Assembly (NCBI GenBank): GCA_916700875.1
Contig: CAKAKS010000039.1
Location: forward strand, 18,759,139 to 18,823,138
Direction: 5' to 3'
DNA from: Sebastes aleutianus
Lineage: Eukaryota; Chordata; Actinopteri; Perciformes; Sebastidae
Length of the DNA: 64,000 nucleotides
Shown here in pieces: positions 12,861-24,400 of this stretch (the first letter of the stretch is position 1; the number at the start of each line of letters is the position of its first letter). The notes below the pieces were generated by a model. It was not told the DNA's origin. It worked only from the letters and a program-made list of their open reading frames with translations, and searched no databases. The position numbers and the translations under genes were made by a program.

Positions 12861-13130
12861 TGCAGTGGTAGAAGAAGTATTCAGATCCTTTAAGTAAAAG
12901 TAAAAGTAAGGTGGCCAATGTGAAAGTCTCTCTCTAGAGCCAGTGTTTCTGTCATTCTAAGGTAACGAAAACATAACGATTCTTAGTATCAGATACACTA
13001 ATGAAAACATATTATGAATATTATATTCCATTTCTGCTAATAGATCCCCCGAAATGTTACACACTGGTCCTTTAAGTAAAAGTAGATACGTTTTATCAGC
13101 TAAATAAGTAAAGGTATATTCATTATGGAG
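12861..13130. repeat. F6 fragment containing a nested F3 fragment
   Basis: Begins GCAGTGGTAGAAGAAGTATTC, typical of the AAGTAAAAGTA family F6. From about 12911 to 13075 it holds an inverted F3 end (TCTAGAGCCAGTGT...ACACTGGTCCTTTAA), then F6-like AGTAAAAGTAGATACG resumes. Confidence 0.7.
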
Positions 13131-14154
13131 GATAAATTACCTCTGTTATATTTTTTATGTATTACATAATTGGATCGATAAATAAAATTACATCTTAAAA
13201 ACATCTTCACAGACCTTCAGAACAATAAAATGCTCTTTAAATCATAAGCTGTACAGAACAGGGAAGGCTACGATGTATACCGTAAATCTTGTATCTCTCT
13301 GAAAAGCCTATTTAACACGAGAGCACTTTGACAAAATGTCCCTATTCATGAATCTGGAAGCAAGAATAATGCGTGGCCATGATTCCTCTCACCCATAGAC
13401 TGTGGACAACATTTTGGCACCCAGTAACAGACTTAAATAACATTTCTTATTTGTTAGAGTGGAATTCTTCATTCATCAGTCTTGTCAACATTCATTGGTG
13501 TGATGTTTCAATATCCAGAACAACAGATGAAGAGAGACTTATCCCGTCTGACACTTGACAAGTAAATTTATCTTCCATCTATCCGGGGTATTAACCTGAC
13601 CGAAACAGCTTTCTGATGGCAGAATAGGCTTTTAATTTGAAACTTATGTACCAAAACAACAAGCAGCATTGATATGACAGCAACTGGAAAAACCTTCCTC
13701 AGAGGAAAAACAGTCACGTAAAATATGATCCACTGTCACCACACTGGTCAAAGATGTCATAATGTCCAGCACTAATGAAACGTTGTCTGGGCATCGATTG
13801 TCAACATGTTATTGCTTCTACAGAGAGGTGAAATGGAATTCACATAGTGAATGAATAAATTCAGTTAATTAATAAATAAGTTCATTTGCCTGATACAAAC
13901 ATAAAATATTTTCGAAATGGACTTTTTACATACAGTGTGGTTTCCTTTGTAAATACTGCACAGAGGGTATTTGTGGGTTGGTCAGATGAAACCTTATTTT
14001 CAATTTTACAGTCTGACAGAGAGAGAAAGAACATTTTAAGTAACTTCAAAAACACACACAAAATGACACTGATCATCTCACAAGAAGATAAATTGTGTGT
14101 TATCTACATCAGTGGGTATCCATTATCTGATCATGCTCATCTTTTCTTTTTTTT
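13131..14154. other. non-coding flank, no gene seen
   Basis: AT-rich. No repeat family or coding signal that I can support. Confidence 0.4.
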
Positions 14155-15253
14155 TTTAATTCTAGTGTCACATTGATTAAAAAAGTCACCATCACTAATA
14201 TAAATTAATTAATAAAGCTTTATAAATACAAAACATAAAAGGTCAAAGCAATCCCTTCTTAACACCCAATATTTAAAAAAAAAATGTAAACTAAGACATT
14301 TGCAAGAAAAAATGCTTTCACATAGAAAACAACACAATATCGGATCACTTCATCAGTGTGGGGGGGAAAACTTGAGACCTACTGTATGTCTTAGTAATGC
14401 CATAATGCTCAAAAACTGGTGACCTGAATGCATCTCGAGATACATTTACACTGCAACTTAAAAGAAGCTCTTGAGTTACGGACACCTTTAACTGTGTGAT
14501 CATTACTGGATAACAGTGAATAAAGGACCATTACAATATTTGACTATTTATCCATGCTTTATCAGACTCTCATCCGGGTTTAACATCTAGAACGGATCGT
14601 TCTCTACTATTCGACTGAACTTTTCTTCACCTCAAATGATCATAATCTCTTCATGTCAGCTGCACTGTGATCTGCAGCAGCTGCACACAGTGACAATTCA
14701 TAAACTCTGATGTCTGTATGTAGTAAATCTTCACCTGCTTTGAAATGGTCAAGTTTGCCATACCTCCCTTCCTTCCTGTGGAGAAAATCACTTCTGTTTA
14801 GGGGGCATTATAAACACTTGGCTGCCCTTGAATAGTAAACCTATATCACAGGCTAAAAATGAGCATGTGGATAGCTCTCTCCCTGTAAATAATCTGTCCA
14901 CCCAATCCATGTACGCTGCCCTCAGCGCTAGTTTGGAACCATTAGGTTCCACTTCAGGAGGTCCATAAAGAGGCCGGGCAGCCGTTTGAGTGATCAGTTC
15001 TATAAGAAAATAAAATGGTTGAATGGTCGCTGGTGTGTGGTACACTCTTTCCTCCCCTCCCTCCTTCAAGAGAAAGAGTGTAAAGTGAGGGATCCAAAGA
15101 GAGCAGGGTCCAGAAGAGCTGTGGCTGTCCCTCCATCTCAACATCTCAGTATCTTAATTGAACACTCGGAGACAGAGGGAGGGCCGTCGGTTGAAAGTTG
15201 GCTGCCTGGATGCCGGCACCCTGTCAGAGCCGGAGCGGAGGAGGGTGTGCCCT
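14155..15253 (-). other. probable megf11 3' UTR
   Basis: Sequence directly after the stop codon. No AATAAA is present on the minus strand between 13.8 and 15.25 kb. The nearest variant signals are ATTAAA (TTTAAT on plus, 14155-14160) and TATAAA (about 14219), so the true end is uncertain. Open frames at 14788-15144 show no family resemblance. Confidence 0.35.
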
Positions 15254-15429
15254 CTAGAGCAGGGAGCTGGGGCTTTCTGGGGGTGGCGGGGGTGTGTGCG
15301 TGGGGCTGTGGCGCATGGGCAGTATGTCGTAGTGGCTGGGGATGTGGCTGCTGCGAGGGAGGTCATAGGGGCTCTGGGAGAAGCCGGTGGCCATTCCATT
15401 CGGTCCCTGCAGGACGCTCACTGTTGGCT
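15254..15429 (-). CDS. megf11: megf11 window exon 20: C-terminus and stop
   Basis: It encodes EPTVSVLQGPNG, then SPYDLPRSSHIPSHYDIL, then a proline run and SSLL before a TAG stop at 15254-15256. YDLP fits the Crk-type SH2 pattern YxxP. The PYDLPxxSHIPxHYDxLP block is shared by MEGF10 and MEGF11. The acceptor is AACTAG. Confidence 0.95.
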
Positions 15430-18400
15430 CTAGTTTAGGAAAGAAGGAAGGAAAAAAAGCAGGAGAGGGACGTGAGAAACATTGAGGATGAAGAGTGGCA
15501 GGCTGAGGGGAAAAAAAAGGAGGAAGGGGATGTGCATGCAATAGAGAGGCAGCTCACATTTTCTCTTATCAAGGCTTACAAAGTCTGTACAGGCTCACGG
15601 CAGGGGGCATGACCAGAGAGGCTATAAGCTGCAGGACCCTGCTGAGCTCCACACACCAGAGCAACAACGCACTCACCGACATCATAGACATTCCTGCTCG
15701 CACTGCCCAGGAGGGTGGCAGTGCCTCCAAAGGGCACTTCACGGTGGGAGGGGGACTTCATCTCCACATAGCTGCTCTCTGTGTGCTTGCACGCCAGCCC
15801 TGGCGGGTCTCTAATGGTGGCGTATGGATTCTCACTATTCAGGGAGCAGGAGCTGTTGCTGCACATGGAGCCCTTGATGTAATCTGCAGTAGCCGCGAGA
15901 CAAGGAAATATTCAGCATCAACAACAGACTTATCGCGGTGGTATTAATGCTTGACTCTGATATTACCACTAAGATTTAAGCAGACATCAGAGTGCGGCCT
16001 GTGAAAATCGTTGCCATTCTGAAGAAGTTGTACTTCTTTTGCCTCCGACAGGTGACTAATGGTGGTATGTAGTAATCAGAGTACAAAGGGGAGAGGGTGG
16101 AAGGCTCATCTCATCCATAACAGTCTCATCAGTCTGATAAGAGGCCTCATTAGAGACCGCAGCAAAGCTCCTCCAGACCACTCTGCACACCCCTGGGTCC
16201 CTCACATTCACCACCGACTGCACAGTGTGGGAGACAAAATGACGTATCGGGCGCTGAGCCATAGAGAGCAATTACCGCTGGAACAAAACCTCAGCCCACC
16301 ATGATCTTGTCCAAAGTGCAGAGTTTTCACATAAATCACGGAGAATATAAGGATATGGGATTTGGGGTCAGAGACTCTCCGAGAGGGATAGAAACCAAAT
16401 GGGGAAATTGATGCATGGGATGTTGAGCATAAAAGGATTTTGTAATGTCGGTGCTGGTGAAGCTGAACAGGATTCCACATGCTGTACGTCTGCCCACCCA
16501 CACACTCACACTGTTACTAATGATTTACCTTTTTTGGAGCCTCGCTGTGTCTGTGTCTCCCCCTGTTGAACATCTGTAACAAATGCCGAAACATGAAAGT
16601 CAAACACCAATGTATGAATTCATTCACCCAATGTGTGATGGTTGACAGGACATATCTCGTTAAAGGTCCCATGTAGTGTGTCTTTATTCAGAGGAATATG
16701 AGGAATGCGAGGAGCTACTGAATGTTTCAACCGCTTGCTATCACATCCCCCCAAGGCTTATATAATCAGCTGTGGTCATAATGGGATATTCGCCAAACAA
16801 CAATGAATCATGAAGAGAGGACACATCAGTCTATTACTTCAGTACAGCAGGAAGAACGCCCTAGACTTTTTTATTTTTGAGAGGGACTTGTCATTATGAT
16901 TGATCTGCTGTGTGCTTTAACACAAAATGAAAATGTCCAGATCAAGATATCGGACTTTTAAGTCAAGCATGACAAAGCATAAATCATAGATATTTAGATT
17001 TTTGCATGTCGCTTAGCAGTAATGAGCCTTTAATCGGCACACAGCTTTCATACCGGCAAAACAGTATTTATAATCTCTTTCAGTTTGCACCACCACAAAC
17101 CAAGAGACTACAAACTATGATGTATATATTCAATAAATAATGTCAGTAACACTTTACTTTAGCATTTATAAACATTTAATAAATGGTTTATAACACACTA
17201 GTGTAGTTGTAGGCAGATATGGACATCTTTAAAGGAACAGTGTGTAACATTTCGGGGGATCCAAAAGCAGAAATGGAATATTCATAACTATGTTTTCACT
17301 AGTGTTTAATCACCTGAAACTAAGAATCGTTGTGTTTTCGTAAGCTTAGAATGAGCCATTCATATTTACATAGGGAGCGGTGTCTCTTCACGGTGTCTGT
17401 CGTGTTGCTCCGCCATGTTTCTACAGTAGCCCAGAAGGGACAAACCAAACACTGGCTCTAGAGAGAACCTTTCACGTTTTTACTTTACCTGAAGGCCACT
17501 GTAGTTCTCCGACATGTTTGTGAAACTGCAGTAACTTGAGCCACAGAGTGTAAAACCGTGGTACCGCCAGCCGACGTCTGACTTCTGTTGCTCCTAAAGT
17601 GCTAATCCTAAAAAGTAATTATGGTAAGGATGGCCTCTGAGCGAGGAGAACGGCGTTACCGTGGTTTTGCACTCGGCGGGTCACGTTACCGCAGTCTTGG
17701 AAAGGTAGAAGTGAGCGAAGGGTTACTCAGTACACCACTAGATGTCACCAAATCCTACACACTGAGCGTTTATGAATGTACAGCATTAACATTTCTCCTA
17801 TAAAGACATATTTTATATTATTGTTTTACTATATTCTTATAATTATCTGTTTAGTCCTATGGATGCCCACAGGTGGTAGAGGAGTTATAGTTGTTGACAA
17901 ATACATTAAAAACACATTTATATCTGCTCACAACTACATTGTACAGTGTTATAAATGAAATGTTTATGTACTGTTTCTAAAGGCTAAAAGACTAAAATAT
18001 GGGTATTTGAAACCAGAGATTTAAGCTATTATTGAGTAATTTTTCAGTCATGCTTAATTCTCTGTAATTCACAGACCAGCAGTGCAGTATCTGTAAGCCA
18101 TCACAGAGAAATGTGCCACTGGGGGAAGTGAAAGAGGACTAATGAGCTCACAGTGACCCCCATTCACCTCCTCACCACAGCTTTCTCTGTCCCAACCGCA
18201 TATCTTATCAAAATCAGAGCAAAGGTTATGTCTAACAAGAAACCTCTGGTTCATCTTCATTCACAGCAGGGTAGCTGGTGCCTATATGAGGTTTGTACTA
18301 ACGGCACAGGCGCCTTTGCCCTTGAAGTAAGGATTTACAAAGGCTGTATGTGGAGTATCGTAGTAGGTAAGAGAGGTGAACTGACCGAGGTCATTGAGGT

Positions 18401-21400
18401 TGCAGTAGGCTCTCCATTCTGAGCCATTTCTGTTTTTCAGAGTGCTTGACTGTGAAAGAAAAAGCACAGTTTGGTGTTGCTTTTATACTACAGTATGATA
18501 TAATGTATGTGAATAGACCTGGAGAGTGGCCATACTTTGAGGGTCAGAGAGCCATCCAGGTTGCTGGAGATGGTTGAAACAACATTACACTGGGCCACAG
18601 TGTGGTAACTGGGGTTGGAGAAGCACTGGCCGCTGCTGCTGCTGCCGCCCTGGCTCTGGTTGACCTCAGCGGGGCTGGTCCTCATCGCTACAGTACTGCC
18701 ACACTCTGAGGGTTTAAACAACAGGTTGAGAGGTGTGAAGACTAACTGAGTACTTGTGTTAATAGTTTTGTTTCTACTATCTTCAAGCTAGGGCTGCAAC
18801 TATTGATTATTTTCACTGTCGATTAATCTGTTGTTTATTTTCTCGATTAATCGATTAGTTGTTTGGTCTATACAATGGTGAAAAATGTCGATCAGTGTTT
18901 CCCAAAGCCCAAGATGACGTCCTCAAATGTCTTGTTTTGTCCACAACGCAAAGATATTCAGTTTACTGTCATAGAGGAGTAAAGAAACCAGAAAATATTC
19001 ACAATTTAAGAAGCTCGAATCAGAGAATTTTTACTTTTTTCTTAAAAAAATACTCAAAGCAATTATCAAAACAGTTGCAGATTACATCAATAGTTGACAA
19101 TTAATCGATTAATCGTTGCAGCTCTTTTTCAAAGTAATAACATGCGTGAAGATTTTAACATGTGTGCCCATTTTTGCCCACAATAAATCAAGATTTATCA
19201 GAATTAAAGTGTCATTGATGGACAAATGCACAGTATGTAGCATTAGGGCTGTAACTAATGATCATTTTCATTATTGATTAATGTACTGATTATTTTTTCT
19301 CGATTATTCGAATAATTGTTTAGTATATAAATGTTAAAAAATAATTTTAAAAAAGACCCTCGCAAGTCTTCAAAATGCTTGTTTTGACCAACCAACAGTC
19401 TCATTCCAAAGATATTAAATTTACTATCGTACAAGTGAAAGAAAAACAGCAAATCATTTTATTTGAGAAGCTCGAACTTGGAAATTTGGTATTTTTGCTT
19501 GAGAAATTAATTTTTTTCACCCGCCTGATCGATTAATCAACTAATCATTGCAGGTCTAAATTTGTCCATCGTAGTATGCAGCATTTGTCCTAGTGAACAT
19601 TATTTTGAGTGATCTGTAAAACCTCTTACCAGACAGGGAGTAGTCTGTGTTGGTGATGTGCATTGCTTGTGTGTATGACACACTGGGCTGGATCTCGTGA
19701 CCTTTGTCCCTCTGCCTCTGTCTGTACCACACAAACAGGCTGAGCATGGCCATGATGATGAGGAGCAGAAAGATGATGCCCATGACGGCCCCCGCAGACT
19801 GGCGCTCCGAGCCTCGCGCCGGGCTAATCTTGGTGTACGGGTTCAGCTCCTCCATCATCAGAGCTGCTACAGAGAAAACACAGAGAGTGGGTTGTTTAAA
19901 CGCTGTGTACACATCTGTGTTTTGAGTGGTGATATAGCGGAGAGCCTCGATCGTCTCGATCACCTCTCACCTTGATCACAGCGGATGCCTTTATATCCAG
20001 GGCTGCAGTAGCACGTTCCAGTCACATAGTCGCAGGTAGCATTGTTCAGGCACTCACACAGCTGCTGGCAACCGTATCCAAATGTACCGGCAGGACACTC
20101 TGCATGGGAGAGAGGTGCATTACTACATCCATCAAAATTAAAGCACTTAGAGTGGGAGCCAAAGTGTTTATAACACACACACACACACTCATCCACAGGG
20201 TAATTTTGCTCAGTGCTAAAATGTGTTGGGCCCACTCAACTCTGCTCACAGCTCGTCCCAATGAAGCCCGTTCGGCAAGCACACTGGCCAGTGATGTGGT
20301 CACAGTCGGCGCCGTTTTGGCAGCGGCAGACTTCCGAGCAGTCTCTGCCGTAGAACCCTGAAGGACAGCCTGGGGCAGAGATGTAGAAAGTGTTGGGATG
20401 GGAGGGGGGGTGGAGAAAACAAAGAGAGGGGAGACAATATAAAGAGTCAAGGTCATATTGCAGGGGAACACGGAAATCAATACTATTAAACGTCTCTGCA
20501 GCATACTCAATAAAGGACAATGTGAATGAATGGAAACATTTCCTGCTTCAGCAGAACATCTGATTAACGTGTTAACACAACATATAGGTGGAAATAAAGA
20601 ACAAGACAACTGGAAATAGTACGAATCTATGTGAGAGAAAAAGGAAAACAGTCCCATGCACAAGAGCAGGACACAAAAAAAAGGACCCTTGGGGTGAAAG
20701 ATAATGGAATTCAAATTAGTTGACTGATGTTGATGATGTGCACTATCCCTGGGTGAATGACAGGAATGTATAATTAGCAAATTAATGAAGTGACCATTAG
20801 TGTCCTTTTGATGTTGCTCCGTCTAAAAAAATGCAAATGAAAAAACCTCATATCATCCAGTTGCCAAGTTGTCTCTAAAATATGTTTCCCACTTGTCATG
20901 TGCTGCGGTTCTGTTTGCCTGCCAGTAGAGGACACTGTGTGTCTACTAACTGGGAGACGGGAGAGACTCACGCTGTGTGCAGTAGAGTCCGGTCCAGCCG
21001 GGGCTGCACCTGCACTCCCCATCATAGGCACTGCACTGGGCTCCGTTGTGACAGTTACACGAGTTGAGACAATCAGGGCCCCAGTGCCCCGAGGGACAGG
21101 CTGCAGACGCCAGAGACACAGTCAAGCTCATGGTCACACACCCTCCCACACACACGCTATGTCCTATATGCATGCATGCATGGATGAAGCACGTTATGTC
21201 TGAGGAAATATTTTCCACACATGGAAATATTTCACACACTTTCAAACACAGATCCTTGCAGAACATCCCTCCAAAAGCCCATTAGTTAAAGTTACTGTAT
21301 TGTCTCCCATGGGAGAAAATTGTCTTTAGGGCTGCGGCGATTAACTATTAAATTAATCGCCAACTATTTTGATAATCGATTAATCGGTTCGAGTAATTTT

Positions 21401-24400
21401 TTAATAAAAACAAACAGCTTCCAGCTTAAATGTGAATATTTTCTGGTTTCTTTACTCCTCTATGACAGTAGACTGAATATATTTGAGTTGTGGACAAAAC
21501 AAGACATTTGAGGACATCATCTTGGGTTTTTGGAAACACTGATTGACATTTTTCACCATTTTCTGACATTTTATAGACCAAAATAGAAATAGAAAATAAT
21601 CAACAGATTAATCGACAATGAAAATAATCGTTCATTGCAGCCCTAGTTGTCTTGGAGGTATAGGGAAATTGCTGCATCAAGACCAGACGAGCAGATGTGT
21701 CAGGTTGAATAACTCAAAGTAAAGCACTGGTAATGTAACACCCATCTGATCATAAGTTTTTTTTTACTTTAAGTAGTTATGAAAAACACACATATATTTC
21801 CCATGGTGTGACAGCTCAAAGCTCTGCTAATGATCTTTGGCCTACAGCGCTGTAAATCAAAGAGCATAATGTATTACAACAATCATTTAAGCCAGCTATC
21901 AGTTTTACATCAGCTGGGATTGAGGGTAGTTATTGGAATGTGTAAGTTCATGAAAATGATTGATGCGTATGAAGGTAAACGCGAGGGAGAAATTAGGAGT
22001 GGAGACAGACAATGAGAGGGGAAGAATAAGCCAATCAGACACAGGATGAAGGAGAGAAGTTATACCTTGAGAGCAATCTTCTCCGATCCAACCAGGGAAG
22101 CACTGGCAGGAGCCATCGATGGGGTTGCAGGTGCCGTTGTTGGTACAGAGGCAGATCTCAGCGCAGGCCCTCCCGTACCTGCCGCTTGGACAGACTGCAA
22201 AAAAAACAAAAAACACTTTACAAAACTGATCTGCATATTATCACTTACATGCAAAGACTAGTGAAATCCATTAACATTATGACATCAAACTTGGACACAT
22301 TATTATTGTGAGCACGTTAATACAAACAAAGTCATTCTGTCAAAGGTTGTGTAAACATATTCCTCTAATGGATGATATTGTTCTATTTGAGTGGACATGA
22401 AGTGATCTGTTTAAACAAAAGGAGGAGTCAATCGCTGCCTCCAGTGGCCCAACTGCCCCATTTCCACTCACTAGAGTGGGATGAGTGATGTGCCACAGAA
22501 TTAAAATAGACCATGTACACAGACCACTGTATACATTTTTTATGAAATTAATATTTCAATGCTCTCCGGCACTCTTCAATAAAAGATCTCATTTCCAATG
22601 AAACCTCCATTGTGTTTTCTTGTCGGCCCGTGAGACAAATTGAACCAAGGTGTATCTAACCATCAGGATCAGGGAGCTGCAGCGCCAGCAGATACATCAA
22701 AGGTCTCATATAAAGAGAATAGCCCAGCGTTGGAAATATCAGATAAGGTGGCTGCTGGCGGTGAAAGAAATGGCTCTGACTCATTTTCATGTGGGGAGAT
22801 TTTAATGATTACATTTCAACTGGCTTTCCCCTCTTCTTGAGAGCTCTTTCAAGCTCCTTCAAGCAGGTTGTCATTAGGCCACGGGGTTGGCTCCCCCATA
22901 CTGCTGCTTCTGGGGTTTCAAGCCTCAACACACCGGGAGAGCTTCATTAGGCTGGGACTTTGTGTGCTGGACGGAGCACAAGTGAGGACGCCAATAGGGC
23001 TCAACAAAAGGAGAATGTGCATGTTGTTGGCCACCTTCGTCCCTCGCGGCTTCACGCCTGCTCACCAGTAATTACAATCCAGACAAATTAGGTCTCTCGT
23101 TTTTTTCTCTCTCCTCTTCCTTCTGCTAACCTATTAAACTTTTATTTGTAAGACATTGCTCAAAGCCATGACAGAGAATTCAGAAGTTCCCCATTGCCTT
23201 TCTGTAATTTATATAAAAATAAAAAAAATCTATATGTAGGTGTCTTCTCAACACAATGATGGAGAGCAGATTTCCTCTACACTTTGATGAACCACTGACA
23301 AGACAAACACCAGAAACCATCACACATGAGTCAATATCGGACAAACTGTTAACATTGAGCTATTGAATAGATGGAGAATGAGGAAACAAAAAACTGCCAC
23401 GATACCGTGAACTTTTACATTTGACATGTCTACCCAAATATTTAACATGTAGTCGACATTTTTACATGTCTCAATCTTTTTAAATAAGTTTCCTTTTAAA
23501 TGTTGTTTTTTTAAAGGTCCAGCGTGTAGGATCTGGCGGTGATGTGAGGAGATTGCAACCAACTGAAGCCTCTCCCGTGTGCCAAGCGTGTTTGAGAGCT
23601 ACGGTGGCCGACGCAAATACGCAAATGGCCCTCGCTAGAGCCATGTGGAGCAAAGCCATTGTGTAGAGTGTGTGTGTACGAGGGAAGTGAGTGGTGAAGC
23701 AAGAGAGAGAGTGCGGCGGTGACGGGAGCGAGTAGCGTTAACGACTCCGACCCAAGCAGGAAAAGTTAACAGAGTCTGGTTTGTCTGTTCTGGGCTACTG
23801 TAGAAACATGGCGGACTCCATAGAGAGGACCCGCTCCCTATGTAGATATAAACGGTTCATTCTAAGCTAAGGAAAACACAACAAGTCTTAGTTTCAAGTG
23901 ATTATACATTAATGAAATATTATATTTCATTTCTGCCAATAGATCCCCCTACAGTAAATGTTACACACTGGTCCTTTAAAACATCTGACACACAACAAGG
24001 CTACTGGCTACATCATCATAAAACACTTCTCTTTTACAAGTAACACATTTATGATATTGTCAACACATTTTATGGTAATTACAAATATTCTAAAACTGAA
24101 ATGTCTGCATGTCTTGTATTTAAAATTTACCTTAGATGTGCTAAAATTACTCATGATTTCTAAAAGTGCAACATCACAATCAAACACATCTGAGGTTAAA
24201 ATAAGGAACTGGAAGTAAAGATGTTTTCTATCAACAAGATCTTCCTGTGTGATTCAAACAATATTACTGAGGCAACACACAAAGGAAAAGTTTGCCTTGA
24301 AAATAAATATAACAAGAAGACGTCCGCTCTGCACGTGTTGTTTCTTTGACTCTGTGTATACATGAAAAGCAATTTACACGCAGCTCTCTTTGCAGCAGCA

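Noticed and set aside
14986..15438. A 150-codon plus-strand open frame
   Set aside because: It is antisense to the GC-rich last megf11 exon and 3' UTR, with no domain of its own.
20046..20780. A 244-codon open frame on the minus strand
   Set aside because: It runs through megf11 exons 13 and 14 and their introns in the wrong frame; the EGF cysteine pattern is only in the other frame.
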